DNA of 64,000 bases from GCA-2683825 sp965662355 (GTDB lineage: Bacteria > Planctomycetota > UBA1135 > GCA-002686595). Numbering within the stretch: position 1 is the stretch's first letter; every line of letters starts with the position of its first letter. Shown here in pieces: positions 44,069 to 53,516 of the stretch. The stretch lies in assembly GCA_965662355.1 (NCBI GenBank), contig CBFIHP010000003.1:186001-250000 (forward strand), read 5' to 3'. A program made the position numbers and the translations under genes. The notes below the pieces were generated by a model, which saw only the letters and a program-made list of their open reading frames with translations, searched no databases and had not been told where the DNA came from.

Positions 44069-44856
44069 CTCCCTCGACGCCCGATCGCCATGGAGCCCGC
44101 GCCCTGGCGATCGTCCCGGCGCGCCTCTCCTCGACACGCCTCGCGCGAAAGATGCTGCTCTGTGAGACGGGGCGCTATCTCTTCGAGCACACAGTGCGCA
44201 ACGCAGAAGCGGCGGTTTGTCTCGACCGCGTGCTGCTGGCGACGGACTCCAACGAGATCCTGCACGCGGCGCAGGAGGTCGGGGTCGAGGCCGTCTTGAC
44301 GAGCGATCGGCACAGGAGCGGCACCGACCGCATTCGCGAGGCCTTCGACGGCTTGGCGGACAGCGAGGGCTTCGAGGTGATCTGCAACATCCAGGGCGAC
44401 GAGCCGGAGCTCTCGGCCGCATCGATCGAGACCCTCGTGCACTGCTTCCAGGAGCCCGACGTCGAGATGGCGACGCTCGCGACGCCGCTGGGCGACGCCG
44501 CCGAGATCGTGGATCCCTCCGTCGTCAAGGTGGTCTGTGATCGGAAAGGCTTCGCGCTCTACTTCTCCCGCGCGCCGATCCCGAGTGCAAAGCCCGCTCC
44601 CGGCTCAGGCGCCGGAGCCTCGAGCGAGCGCTTGGGACACCTGCGCCACATCGGCATCTACGCCTTCCGTCCCGACGCCCTGCGGCGCTTCTGCGACCTG
44701 CCGCGGGGCGAGCTCGAAGAGCGCGAGTGCCTGGAACAGCTCCGCTGGCTGGAAGCCGGCTTTCGCATCCGCGTCGCCGAAGTCCCCGGGGAACCTGTCG
44801 GAATCGACACCGATCTCGACTATCGTTTGTTCGTCGAACGTCAAACGAGCCGCTGA
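44065..44856 (+). CDS. kdsB: 3-deoxy-manno-octulosonate cytidylyltransferase
   Basis: The 263-residue protein has ALAIVPARLSSTRLARKML at the N-terminus (the family has IPARxxSTRLPGKPL), GTDRIREA, VICNIQGDEP (catalytic Asp region) and HIGIYAFRPDAL. It forms CMP-KDO from KDO and CTP for lipopolysaccharide. The start is a GTG overlapping the upstream stop. Its neighbour pyrG makes CTP, its substrate; kdsB and pyrG are often neighbours. The presence of this gene indicates an outer membrane with KDO. Confidence 0.92.
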   Translation: MTPSTPDRHGARALAIVPARLSSTRLARKMLLCETGRYLFEHTVRNAEAAVCLDRVLLATDSNEILHAAQEVGVEAVLTSDRHRSGTDRIREAFDGLADSEGFEVICNIQGDEPELSAASIETLVHCFQEPDVEMATLATPLGDAAEIVDPSVVKVVCDRKGFALYFSRAPIPSAKPAPGSGAGASSERLGHLRHIGIYAFRPDALRRFCDLPRGELEERECLEQLRWLEAGFRIRVAEVPGEPVGIDTDLDYRLFVERQTSR

Positions 44857-44890
44857 AAACCGCACCCAACACCTCCAGAATCCCCACCCC

Positions 44891-46543
44891 ATGACCAAGC
44901 ACATCTTCGTCACCGGAGGCGTCGTCAGCAGCCTAGGCAAGGGACTCACCTCCGCTGCGGTCGGGCTGATCCTCGAGCGTCGTGGGCTCTCGGTTTCGAT
45001 GCAGAAGCTCGACCCCTACATCAATGTCGATCCCGGAACGATGAGTCCGTTCCAGCACGGCGAGGTGTACGTGACCAACGACGGAGCCGAGACCGATCTC
45101 GATCTCGGGCACTACGAGCGCTTCACGCAGGCCAAGCTCACCAAGAACTCCAACTTCACCACGGGCAAGATCTACCAGTCCGTCATCAAGAAGGAGCGCC
45201 GCGGCGACTACCTCGGACGGACCGTGCAGGTGATCCCCCACATCACCGACGCCATCAAGGATGCGATCCAGGCTGGCGTTGGCGAAGCTATGGACGATGG
45301 CGGGGACGTCGATGTCGCCATCACCGAGATCGGCGGGACCGTAGGTGACATCGAAAGCCTGCCCTTCCTCGAGGCGATTCGTCAATTCGGAATCGAGCGC
45401 CCGAAGGATGACGTGATGTTCGTGCACATCACGCTCCTGCCTTACCTGCGCGCCTCGGGCGAGATGAAGACCAAGCCCACGCAACAGTCGGTCGGCAAGC
45501 TGCGCGAGATCGGGATCCAACCGGATGTTCTCGTCTGCCGCACGGAACAGCCGATGACCGAGGAGATGGCGCGTAAGATCAGCCTCTTCTGCAACGTGCG
45601 CCGCGAGGCCGTGATCGAAGAGCGCGACGTCGACTTCTCGATCTACCAGGTCCCCCTGATGCTGATCGATGCCGGCCTGGATCGGATCATCGTCGACCAC
45701 CTGCACCTGCCGCCCGATCCGGTCACGGATCTCAGCGACTGGGCCGCGATGGTCGAGGATATTCGCAAGACCGATCGTCAAATCGAAATTGCCATCGTCG
45801 GCAAGTACATCGAATTGCACGACGCGTACAAGTCGATCTACGAGTCACTGGCCCACGCCGGCATATCCAACTCGACGACCGTCAAGCTGCGCAAGATCGG
45901 AGCCGAGGACGTGTCCGACAAGGACCTCTCCGCGCTGGAAGGCGTCGACGGCGTTCTGATCCCGGGCGGCTTCGGCGAACGTGGACTCGAGGGCAAGATC
46001 GCGGCCACCCGCTGGGCGCGCGAAAACGACGTACCCTTCTTCGGCATCTGTCTCGGTTTGCAGTGCGCCGTGATCGAGTTCGCGCGCAACGTGTGCGGCC
46101 TCGAGGAAGCTCACACCCTGGAACACACGCCCCACACCCCGGATCCCGTGATCCACCTGATGAACTCCCAGAAGGGTGTTTCGGACAAGGGTGGAACCAT
46201 GCGTCTCGGCGCCTACGAGTGTCGACTCGAGCCCGGCACGCTAGCCCACGAGCTCTATGGCCAGGACGTGATCCACGAGCGCCATCGACACCGCTTCGAA
46301 TTCAACAACGACTACCGCGAACGCTTCGCCAAGGCGGGGCTCCGTCCTAGCGGTTCGCATCCCGAGCTGGACCTCGTCGAAATCGTCGAGCAGCCCGCCC
46401 ATCCATTTTTCATCGGCGTCCAGTTCCATCCCGAATTCAAGAGTTCTCCGCTGAAACCCCACCCCCTCTTCCGCGGGTTCGTCGGGGCATGTCTCGAACA
46501 TGCGAAGAACCCGGGCAAAAAGAACCTCGTCGCGCAATCATGA
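44891..46543 (+). CDS. pyrG: CTP synthase
   Basis: The 550-residue enzyme has the ATP-dependent synthetase domain (FVTGGVVSSLGKGLTSAA at the start, DPYINVDPGTMSPFQHGEV) and a glutamine amidotransferase domain with the nucleophile Cys in GICLGLQCAV and C-terminal HPEFKSSP. It aminates UTP to CTP. Length is standard (545 in E. coli). The ATG at 44891 is at the conserved start. It is followed by an ATGA overlap with a DUF1844 gene. Confidence 0.97.
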   Translation: MTKHIFVTGGVVSSLGKGLTSAAVGLILERRGLSVSMQKLDPYINVDPGTMSPFQHGEVYVTNDGAETDLDLGHYERFTQAKLTKNSNFTTGKIYQSVIKKERRGDYLGRTVQVIPHITDAIKDAIQAGVGEAMDDGGDVDVAITEIGGTVGDIESLPFLEAIRQFGIERPKDDVMFVHITLLPYLRASGEMKTKPTQQSVGKLREIGIQPDVLVCRTEQPMTEEMARKISLFCNVRREAVIEERDVDFSIYQVPLMLIDAGLDRIIVDHLHLPPDPVTDLSDWAAMVEDIRKTDRQIEIAIVGKYIELHDAYKSIYESLAHAGISNSTTVKLRKIGAEDVSDKDLSALEGVDGVLIPGGFGERGLEGKIAATRWARENDVPFFGICLGLQCAVIEFARNVCGLEEAHTLEHTPHTPDPVIHLMNSQKGVSDKGGTMRLGAYECRLEPGTLAHELYGQDVIHERHRHRFEFNNDYRERFAKAGLRPSGSHPELDLVEIVEQPAHPFFIGVQFHPEFKSSPLKPHPLFRGFVGACLEHAKNPGKKNLVAQS

Positions 46544-46854
46544 GTCCCGAAGAAAAAACCGAAGGCGAACCGAGACCAGCGAGCGACGCGCCGCTTCCTG
46601 GAGGCAACTTCCGTCTGTTCATACAGAAGCTCGGGTACCAGGCTCTCATTTCCATGGGAATGATCGACAACCCGATCACCCAATCGCGCTCGAGCAATCT
46701 CGATCAGGCCCAGTCCGTCATCGACGACCTGATGATGCTGCGCGACAAGACCCAGGGAAACCTGCAACCGGACGAACAGGAACACATAGACAAGGTCGTC
46801 AATGATTTACAGCGGCACTTCGTGACGCTGCGGCAAAAGGCCGGCCCCAACTAG
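46540..46854 (+). CDS. DUF1844 small protein
   Basis: This 104-residue hydrophilic protein matches DUF1844 in the core FIQKLGYQALISMGMID and the C-terminal DKVVNDLQRHFVTLRQKAG. It is mostly helical, with no membrane segment or cysteine. DUF1844 proteins are widespread in planctomycetes and deltaproteobacteria and have no known function. Its ATG is inside the pyrG stop (ATGA), so translation is coupled to pyrG. Confidence 0.82.
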   Translation: MSPEEKTEGEPRPASDAPLPGGNFRLFIQKLGYQALISMGMIDNPITQSRSSNLDQAQSVIDDLMMLRDKTQGNLQPDEQEHIDKVVNDLQRHFVTLRQKAGPN

Positions 46855-46901
46855 CTGAATCGAAAAGCTGAATCCAAGAGCTGATCGGCCCCTGGACACG
46901 C

Positions 46902-49397
46902 ATGAATACCCACGGACGTATCAGCGCCGCGCTCGCGTTCTCTCTCCTTCTCTTCCCTCTTGGTTGCAGCGCGCCCAAGAAGTCGAAGCGCCCGCCCGCC
47001 CAGACGACACAGACCGCGGAGGAGTCCATCGCCGACAAGGTGCGCGGCATGCTGCGCATCGAGGGCTTTCTGACCCTCTACTGGGATGCTCCGTCGGCGA
47101 AGCTCTACTTCGAGATTCCTCCAGAGCAAAAGGAGATCCTCTACTACGTGTCGCTGCCCGCGGGGCTGGGCTCCAATGACGTCGGACTCGATCGCGGACA
47201 GCTGGGCTGGAGCGGACAGGTCGTTTTTCGCCGCATCGGGCCGCGCATCTTTCTGGTCGCCCCCAATCTAACGTGGCGTAGCTCCAGCACGGATGCGCTG
47301 GAGCGTCGCGCGGTTGACGACGCGTTTGCCGAGAGCGTCCTCGAGGGCTTCGACGTGGTTGCGGAGGAGGAAGGCCGCGTGCTCGTCGAGGGCACCTCGT
47401 TCTTTCTGCGGGACGCCCATGCCATCGTCCGCAAGCTGAAGGATCGCGGACAGGGGAGCTTTCGTCTGTCGGCGAAGAAGAGCACGCTCCTACCGGACAA
47501 GCTGGCCTCGTTCCCGAAGAACGCGGAAATCGAAGCCCTCCTGACGTTCGAGAGCGATCGTCCCGGCCCCGAGGTGCGCAGCACGGCCGCGGTGGCCGAG
47601 TCCGTGTCGCTCCGCGTGCGCCATTCGTTCGTCGAATTACCCGACCTCGCCGAACACGACTACCGAGCGCGACGGTTCGATCCCCGTAGCGGGTACTTCC
47701 CGTTCAGCTGGAACGACATGGCGGTCGCCGTCGACGAGCCCTTGCGCCAGCGCTTCATCACGCGGCACCACCTGAGCGCCGGCAAACCTATCGTCTATCA
47801 CGTCGACCCCGCAGCACCCGAACCCGTGCGCAGCGCCTTGCTGGAGGGTGCACGCTACTGGCAGGCGGCCTTCGATGCCGCGGGCTTCCCGCAGGGGTAT
47901 CGCGTCGAACTCCTGCCCGCGGACGCCGATCCCCAGGACGTGCGCTACAACGTCATCCAGTGGGTTCCGCGCTCCACCCGAGGGTGGAGCTACGGAACGA
48001 GTGTCACCGACCCACGCACGGGCGAGATATTGAAGGGCCACGTCAGCCTCGGTGCCCTACGGGTGCGCCAGGACGTGCTCCTCTTCGAAGGACTCAGCGC
48101 GCCCTATTCCGGAGAGGAGGCGCAGAGCGCCGAGGTCTTGAAGGCGGCCCTCGATCGTATCCGCCAGCTGTCCGCCCACGAGGTGGGACACACCCTCGGG
48201 CTTTCACACAACTTCGCCGCAAGCCTCGAGGGACGGGCCTCGGTGATGGACTATCCCGCACCGGAGGTCCGTCTGGATGAACGCGGCGAGATCGATCTTT
48301 CGAATGCATACGCTACCGGCGGTGGCGTCTGGGACGCCTACGCGATTCGCTACGGCTATACGCCCTTCGCTCCTGGGCTCGAAGCCGATGGTCTCGCGGC
48401 CATCATCGCCGAGGCAAAGACCAAGGGTGTCGCCTTCCTGACCGACCGCGATGCGCGGGGCGCGGCGCGCTCCCACCCGCGCGCGCACCTGTGGGACACC
48501 GGTTCCGAACCGCTCACGGCACTCAAGTCCACCTACGCGGTTCGCGCGCGCGCGCTGGCTCGCTTCTCGAGCAACGTGGTCAAGCCCGGCCGGCCTTTCT
48601 TCGATCTCGAGCGCGCCCTGGTGCTGCTCTACTTTCACCACCGTTATCAGCTCGAGGCCGCGGTGCGCCAGATCGGCGGACGGTCCTACGAGTACGCGAT
48701 CGTCGGCCACGACGAGAGCCCGAAGATCGAAGCCGTGCCCGCGGATCTGCAGCGTCAGGCACTACGCTTGACCATCGACAGCATCCGGCCGGGGTTCCTC
48801 GCGCTCTCGCCCAACTTGATCGAGCTGTTGCCACCGCCGCCCCCCGGCTATCGGCGCGATCGCGAGACGTTCCGCGCCTCCGGCGGCTTCTTCGATCCGC
48901 TCGAGGCCGCTTCCGCTGCGACGGATCTGACCCTGGGATTGCTACTGGATCCCGCCCGCGCCGCGCGCCTGGCCGATCAACATCGCCGCAACGAAACGCT
49001 TCCGACCCTGGGCGAAGTCCTGCAGGGATTGACCGACATGGTCTGGGGCGACCCCGAGGAGCCGCCCGGCTTCCGTTCCGTACGCGAAGCCGTGCAGGCG
49101 CGCACCCTCGATCACCTGTTCGCCCTGGCCTCCACCAGCTCGCTACCCACGCGCGTTCGTGCGGCGGTTTACGAGCGGCTCATGAAGCTGCACACGCATC
49201 TCAAGGAGGTCCCGCGAACCAGTCCGCAGGCCGCCTTCGAACGCGAGCGACTGCGCCGCTACTTCGAGGATCCCGCGGCCCCGCCGATCGAGGTCCGCGA
49301 AGGGACGATTCCGCCCGGCTCACCGATCGGGGCATTCGCCACGGAGGCCTGCAGCTTTCACAGCGGAGAGTCAGTCGGTGTAGCCCAGCGCCCGTAG
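46902..49397 (+). CDS. Zinc-dependent metalloprotease (DUF5117/DUF4953 type), lipoprotein
   Basis: The 831-residue protein has a lipobox PLGCSAP (Cys22), a DUF5117-like domain (about 60-260), then the zincin motif HEVGHTLGLSHN near residue 426 (HExxHxxGxxH, metal ligands His, His, His) and a C-terminal DUF4953-like region with the SVMDYPAP Met turn. Substrate proteins are unknown; relatives are often gut or marine scavenger proteases. It follows the DUF1844 gene by 47 bases. Its end overlaps the converging sulfatase-like gene by 27 bases. Confidence 0.9.
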   Translation: MNTHGRISAALAFSLLLFPLGCSAPKKSKRPPAQTTQTAEESIADKVRGMLRIEGFLTLYWDAPSAKLYFEIPPEQKEILYYVSLPAGLGSNDVGLDRGQLGWSGQVVFRRIGPRIFLVAPNLTWRSSSTDALERRAVDDAFAESVLEGFDVVAEEEGRVLVEGTSFFLRDAHAIVRKLKDRGQGSFRLSAKKSTLLPDKLASFPKNAEIEALLTFESDRPGPEVRSTAAVAESVSLRVRHSFVELPDLAEHDYRARRFDPRSGYFPFSWNDMAVAVDEPLRQRFITRHHLSAGKPIVYHVDPAAPEPVRSALLEGARYWQAAFDAAGFPQGYRVELLPADADPQDVRYNVIQWVPRSTRGWSYGTSVTDPRTGEILKGHVSLGALRVRQDVLLFEGLSAPYSGEEAQSAEVLKAALDRIRQLSAHEVGHTLGLSHNFAASLEGRASVMDYPAPEVRLDERGEIDLSNAYATGGGVWDAYAIRYGYTPFAPGLEADGLAAIIAEAKTKGVAFLTDRDARGAARSHPRAHLWDTGSEPLTALKSTYAVRARALARFSSNVVKPGRPFFDLERALVLLYFHHRYQLEAAVRQIGGRSYEYAIVGHDESPKIEAVPADLQRQALRLTIDSIRPGFLALSPNLIELLPPPPPGYRRDRETFRASGGFFDPLEAASAATDLTLGLLLDPARAARLADQHRRNETLPTLGEVLQGLTDMVWGDPEEPPGFRSVREAVQARTLDHLFALASTSSLPTRVRAAVYERLMKLHTHLKEVPRTSPQAAFERERLRRYFEDPAAPPIEVREGTIPPGSPIGAFATEACSFHSGESVGVAQRP

Positions 49398-50666
49398 CGC
49401 CGCCCGCACGTCCTCGTCGGTGAGCTCTTCACTGGAGACACCCTCCAGGAGTTTCTGGATGGTCTGGAAGAAGCGTCGGATCCCCTGGTGTTCCGAGTCG
49501 GAGAACGGCCGCTCGAAGTCATCGGCCGCGTAGAGTGTCTCGGCATCGCCCGTGATATAGCGCTCCCCCGCGAAGTAGAAGCGCTCGCCCTGGATAGGTA
49601 GACGCGTGCCGTCGAGCAACAGCTCGAACTTCTCGCCCTCGAAAGTGCGCCGCATCCCGACGGCCACCGGCCGCCCCTTCGCGGGCGCAAAGAGGTCGCG
49701 GCCGGACATGGCCGATGTGCCTCCGGCCAAGCGCAGGATCGTCGTGGCGACATCGACCGACCCGCACGGATCCTGCGTCTGCTCCGAGGTCCTGGAGCCT
49801 ACGTAGAAGAAGGGCACCTCGATCTGTTCGGGCACCAGCCGCTTGCCGTGTCCGAGGCAGCCCTTTTCGCCGAAGCTCTCGCCGTGATCGGAAGTGAAGA
49901 AGACATGGGTGTCGTAGGCATCCATGCCCGCCTTCAATTCCGCGAACAGCGGCACGAGCTCGTGGTCGAGGGCACGCACGTCCTCTTCGTAGAGCTTCTT
50001 CGCGTGTCGAACCAGCTCTGGAGCATCAGGACTCCCTGCACTCGCTGCGGCCAGCAGATGCTGGATCCCCACCCACTTCTTCTTGTCCTCTTGATGATCG
50101 CCGTAGGGATCGTGGGGGTCGAAGTAGTGGAACCAGAAAAACTGCAGCTCGCCCTCCGCCACGCGCAACTGCTCGAGGGCCTGGGAGGTGATACGCTCGG
50201 CCAAGGAGTAGAACTTGCCCTCCGCGACCTCTTTATTTTCCCACTTGCGCGCGTAGAGCTGGTCGAACTCGTCCGCGTAGCGATCGAAGCCCTGGGAGAA
50301 CCCGAAGCGGCCCTGCATGGGGACCGATGCGGCCACACCCGAAGTCTCGAACCCGAGACGCTTCAAGCGTTCGGCCAACGTGTCCTGGCTCTGGGCCAGG
50401 ATCAGGCCGTTACGCGTCACTCCGTGTTCCCACGGATGACGGCCCGTGAAGAGACTCGCGTGGGTCGGCTGGGTGGTCGCCGTGGCCGCGTGGGCCTCTT
50501 CGAAGTGCAAGCCGCCCGCGGCAAAGGCCCTGGTCTCGGGCATCAAGGCCAGGGAATCGTCGCGCAGCGTATCGATCGTGATCAGAACGATCCGCGTCGG
50601 GGCCAGGTCTGAACCAGCACCGCAGCCCACGAGGAGCGCTGTCGCACCGAGCCACACGCAGCGCAT
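49371..50666 (-). CDS. Sulfatase-fold lipoprotein
   Basis: The 431-residue protein has a lipobox LVGCGA (Cys15) and the alkaline phosphatase superfamily fold of sulfatases: LITIDTLRDDS, THASLFTGRHP, HYFDPHDPY, FFTSDHGESFGEKG with Asp/His metal ligands. The usual Cys/Ser-x-Pro-x-Arg nucleophile site reads TQPTH. Thr at this place is known in phosphotransferase-like members, so arylsulfatase activity is uncertain. It is the second gene after a small unknown gene (3-base gap). Confidence 0.82.
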   Translation of the reverse strand: MRCVWLGATALLVGCGAGSDLAPTRIVLITIDTLRDDSLALMPETRAFAAGGLHFEEAHAATATTQPTHASLFTGRHPWEHGVTRNGLILAQSQDTLAERLKRLGFETSGVAASVPMQGRFGFSQGFDRYADEFDQLYARKWENKEVAEGKFYSLAERITSQALEQLRVAEGELQFFWFHYFDPHDPYGDHQEDKKKWVGIQHLLAAASAGSPDAPELVRHAKKLYEEDVRALDHELVPLFAELKAGMDAYDTHVFFTSDHGESFGEKGCLGHGKRLVPEQIEVPFFYVGSRTSEQTQDPCGSVDVATTILRLAGGTSAMSGRDLFAPAKGRPVAVGMRRTFEGEKFELLLDGTRLPIQGERFYFAGERYITGDAETLYAADDFERPFSDSEHQGIRRFFQTIQKLLEGVSSEELTDEDVRAALRALGYTD

Positions 50667-50669
50667 GGG

Positions 50670-50915
50670 CTAGCCGGCTCGGTTTTCGAGCTCGCCCGAC
50701 TCGTGACGACGGTTCAGCACATCCGCCGTGCGCTGGGCCTCGTCGTACGTCGCGAATATATCGAGGCGTTCGGAGTTCAGGTGATTCGTCGAGGCATGCA
50801 CCTTGTCGGCCCCCGCCTCGAAGGCGTACTCCTGGCGCACCTGGGTGTCGTGGACGCCGAATGCGAAGCCCAGGTCACTGACCACGAAACGGGGTCGAAT
50901 ACGCTTCTTCGACAT
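50670..50915 (-). CDS. Unknown 81-residue protein
   Basis: A small basic/acidic mixed protein beginning MSKKRIRPRFVVSDLGFAFG and ending GELENRAG. It has no cysteine, no hydrophobic segment and no family I recognise. A start is supported by being in the sulfatase-like operon (3-base gap). A segment ERLDIFATYDEAQRTADVLNRRH has the look of a helix that could pair with a small partner. Function unknown. Confidence 0.6.
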   Translation of the reverse strand: MSKKRIRPRFVVSDLGFAFGVHDTQVRQEYAFEAGADKVHASTNHLNSERLDIFATYDEAQRTADVLNRRHESGELENRAG

Positions 50916-50964
50916 GATCTCTCTCGCGATAGATGGGTCTCGAACGAGTGTGCGTCGTTCGGGC

Positions 50965-52134
50965 TTAGCGGAAGGCGGCGACGCCCGTCAGGGCCTGTCC
51001 GATGGCCAGGGTGTGAATGTCGTGCGTACCTTCGTAGGTGTACACGGACTCCAGATTGCACATATGTCGACCGGTGTGGTACTCAAGCGTGATGCCATTC
51101 GCGCCGAGGACGTCGCGCAGGGTGCGTGCGGCCCGCAGGGCCATGTCGACGTTGTTACGCTTGGCCATCGAGACATGTTGGTGCTCGAGGATGCCCTTGT
51201 CCTTCATGCGTCCGACACGCAGGGCCATCAACTGGGCCAGGGTTATGTCGGTCGCCACATCGGCCATTTTTTTCTGGGGGAGCTGGAAACCGGCCAGGGG
51301 CTTGTCGAAGACGATGCGATCCTTCGAGTAGCGAATCGCTTCGTCGAGGCATGCCATGGCGGCACCGACGGCCCCCCATGCGATCCCGTAGCGCGCCTGG
51401 GTCAGACAGCCCAGCGGACCGGCGAGGCCCTTGGCCTTGGGCAGCATCGCGTCGGCGGGGACGCGCACGTCCTCGAGCACGAGCTCGGAGGTGGTCGAGG
51501 CACGCAGACTCCACTTGCGCTTCTGCTCCGGTGCGCTGAAGCCCTTGCTATCGCTGGGAACGAGGAAACCGCGGATGCCGTCATCGGTGCGCGCCCAGAC
51601 GATGGCGATGTCCGAGTTGGTTCCGTTCGTGATCCACATCTTGCGACCGTCGATGATCCAGTCGCTACCGTCCTTGCGAGCGCGCGTGAGCATGCCGCCG
51701 GGGTTCGAGCCGAAGTCCGGCTCCGTGAGGCCAAAGCAGCCGATCGCCTCGCCGCTGGCGAGCCTGGGGAGCCAGTGGTCCTTCTGCTCTTCGGAACCGT
51801 AGGCGAAGATCGGATACATGACGAGCGAGCCCTGCACCGAGACGAACGAGCGCAGGCCGGAGTCGCCGCGCTCGAGTTCCTGGCAGATCAGGCCGTAGGC
51901 CACGTTGTTCAGGTTCGGGCAGCCGTACTTCTCGGGCAGATTGGGCCCGAAGACACCCAGCTCGGCCAGCTCGGAGGTGAGCTCCGAGGGAAACGTGCCG
52001 GCCTCGAAGTGCTCCATGACGACCGGCAGGAACCGCTCGGAAACCCAACCGCGCACGGCGTCGCGCACCATGCGCTCCTCCTCGGAGAATTCATCGTCGA
52101 GGCCTAAGTAGTCGAGCGGTCGGAACGGGTCCAT
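50965..52134 (-). CDS. gcdH: Glutaryl-CoA dehydrogenase
   Basis: The 389-residue acyl-CoA dehydrogenase has the features of the glutaryl-CoA subfamily: GDSGLRSFVSVQGSLVM, with the Arg that binds the distal carboxylate, GCFGLTEPDFGSNPGGM for FAD binding, and YTYEGTHDIHTLAIGQALTG, with the catalytic Glu. It oxidatively decarboxylates glutaryl-CoA to crotonyl-CoA in lysine and aromatic (benzoyl-CoA) degradation. The ATG at 52134 begins at the family N-terminus; longer frames upstream look like non-coding sequence. It is divergent from an EI24 gene. Confidence 0.93.
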   Translation of the reverse strand: MDPFRPLDYLGLDDEFSEEERMVRDAVRGWVSERFLPVVMEHFEAGTFPSELTSELAELGVFGPNLPEKYGCPNLNNVAYGLICQELERGDSGLRSFVSVQGSLVMYPIFAYGSEEQKDHWLPRLASGEAIGCFGLTEPDFGSNPGGMLTRARKDGSDWIIDGRKMWITNGTNSDIAIVWARTDDGIRGFLVPSDSKGFSAPEQKRKWSLRASTTSELVLEDVRVPADAMLPKAKGLAGPLGCLTQARYGIAWGAVGAAMACLDEAIRYSKDRIVFDKPLAGFQLPQKKMADVATDITLAQLMALRVGRMKDKGILEHQHVSMAKRNNVDMALRAARTLRDVLGANGITLEYHTGRHMCNLESVYTYEGTHDIHTLAIGQALTGVAAFR

Positions 52135-52271
52135 CGGAGGAGATCTTGGAAACGGTGGGCGGTTTTTTGGGAACGGATGATCGATCGACCCGACGTTTCC
52201 CAATAGAACGGTCAGGGTCAGACCCGGCATTCTAGCCACGGATCCAGGCCCCACGCCCCCCGAATCCTCAT

Positions 52272-53459
52272 ATGAGCGAGCGAACGACCAAGAAGCGACC
52301 GGACATCGTCGTTCCCTGCGCGCTATGTGGCTACCACGCTCCCGAGGCCAGAGGCTCGAGCGCCTGCCCCCACTGCAAGCACCAGCCCCTCGACCCCTCA
52401 CTTCGAGCGCCCCTGCGCGGCCCGATCACCGGTATTCTGGCCGGCATCTTCGCCCTGCCGCGGGGACTCTACTACCTGTTCAACACACCCCGAGCCCTGC
52501 GCTGGATCTTCCCGCCCCTGATCGTCACCAGCGTGCTCCTGTCTCTGGCGCTGCTCTGGAGCTTCGGAGTGCTCGATGCCTACGTCGAATCCCAGGCCGG
52601 CGAATTCGAATTCGAAAGCGAATGGGGTTGGCTCGCGGGACTCTCGGACAAGTGGACGTGGTTGAAGGGTTCGTGGAACGGAGTCGTCGGGGCGGCGGAG
52701 TGGATCGCCAATCTCTCGATAGGCCTCGTCACCTCGAAGACCGTGCGCTTCCTGGGTTGGTTTCTCGTCGGATCGCTCGTCACCTGGTACTGCTTCTCGA
52801 TCGCCTACGAAGCCCTGGCGGGACCGTTTCTCGACGAGGTCCAGTCGCGACTCGAGATACGGTGGTTCGGCGAAGACCCGCGCAACCGCCTCGAGCGCCC
52901 GACCGACATTCCGAGCGAACGCTGTGTGCGTCTCTCGATCGTTTCCGCCGCGGTAACCCTGGTGATGCTGGTGGCCGTGTTCTTCGTCTCCGCATTGGCC
53001 TGGTGGAGCGTCCCCGTCGCGGGCACGGGGGCCGTCAGCGCCTGTGTGATCTACGACCGACGCTTTTGGACGTGGCTCCTCTGGGTCGCCCGCATCGAAG
53101 CCGGGGCCTTCTGGGCCAGCCTGCAGGCTTCGGCGATCACGGGCTTCATGATCCTCATCGCGCTGCCCCTGTACTTCGTCCCGGTCGTTGGCTACTTCCT
53201 GTTTGCCTTCGTCTGCGGCTTCGGCACCGCGGTTGGGATGCTCGACATTCCCATGGAGCGTCGCGGATGGAGTCTCGGCATGCGCCTGCGTTTCATTCTG
53301 GGCAATCTGCCGGCCCTCGTCAGCTTCGGAATCGTGTCCGGGCTGTTGCTCTCGGTACCCCTGATCGGACCGATTCTCATGGTCCCAGGGGCGTCCATCG
53401 GCGGTCTTTGGCTCCTGTGCCGACTGGACAAGGCTGGTCTTTCGTCAACGGGAGACTAG
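52272..53459 (+). CDS. EI24-domain membrane protein with N-terminal zinc ribbon
   Basis: The 395-residue protein has a CALC...CPHC zinc-ribbon-like pair at residues about 16-36, followed by six or so transmembrane helices of the EI24/CysZ family (WIFPPLIVTSVLLSLALLW; EALAGPFLDEVQSRLE; LIGPILMVPGASIGG). CysZ is a sulfate channel, but a close match cannot be claimed. The ribbon is unusual for the family. It is 57 bases upstream of metG in the same direction. Confidence 0.78.
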   Translation: MSERTTKKRPDIVVPCALCGYHAPEARGSSACPHCKHQPLDPSLRAPLRGPITGILAGIFALPRGLYYLFNTPRALRWIFPPLIVTSVLLSLALLWSFGVLDAYVESQAGEFEFESEWGWLAGLSDKWTWLKGSWNGVVGAAEWIANLSIGLVTSKTVRFLGWFLVGSLVTWYCFSIAYEALAGPFLDEVQSRLEIRWFGEDPRNRLERPTDIPSERCVRLSIVSAAVTLVMLVAVFFVSALAWWSVPVAGTGAVSACVIYDRRFWTWLLWVARIEAGAFWASLQASAITGFMILIALPLYFVPVVGYFLFAFVCGFGTAVGMLDIPMERRGWSLGMRLRFILGNLPALVSFGIVSGLLLSVPLIGPILMVPGASIGGLWLLCRLDKAGLSSTGD

Positions 53460-53516
53460 AAGGCTTCTTCCTCCTGGGCGTGGGCCTCGTATGCAGCGTG
53501 GGATAGGATGCGCCCC

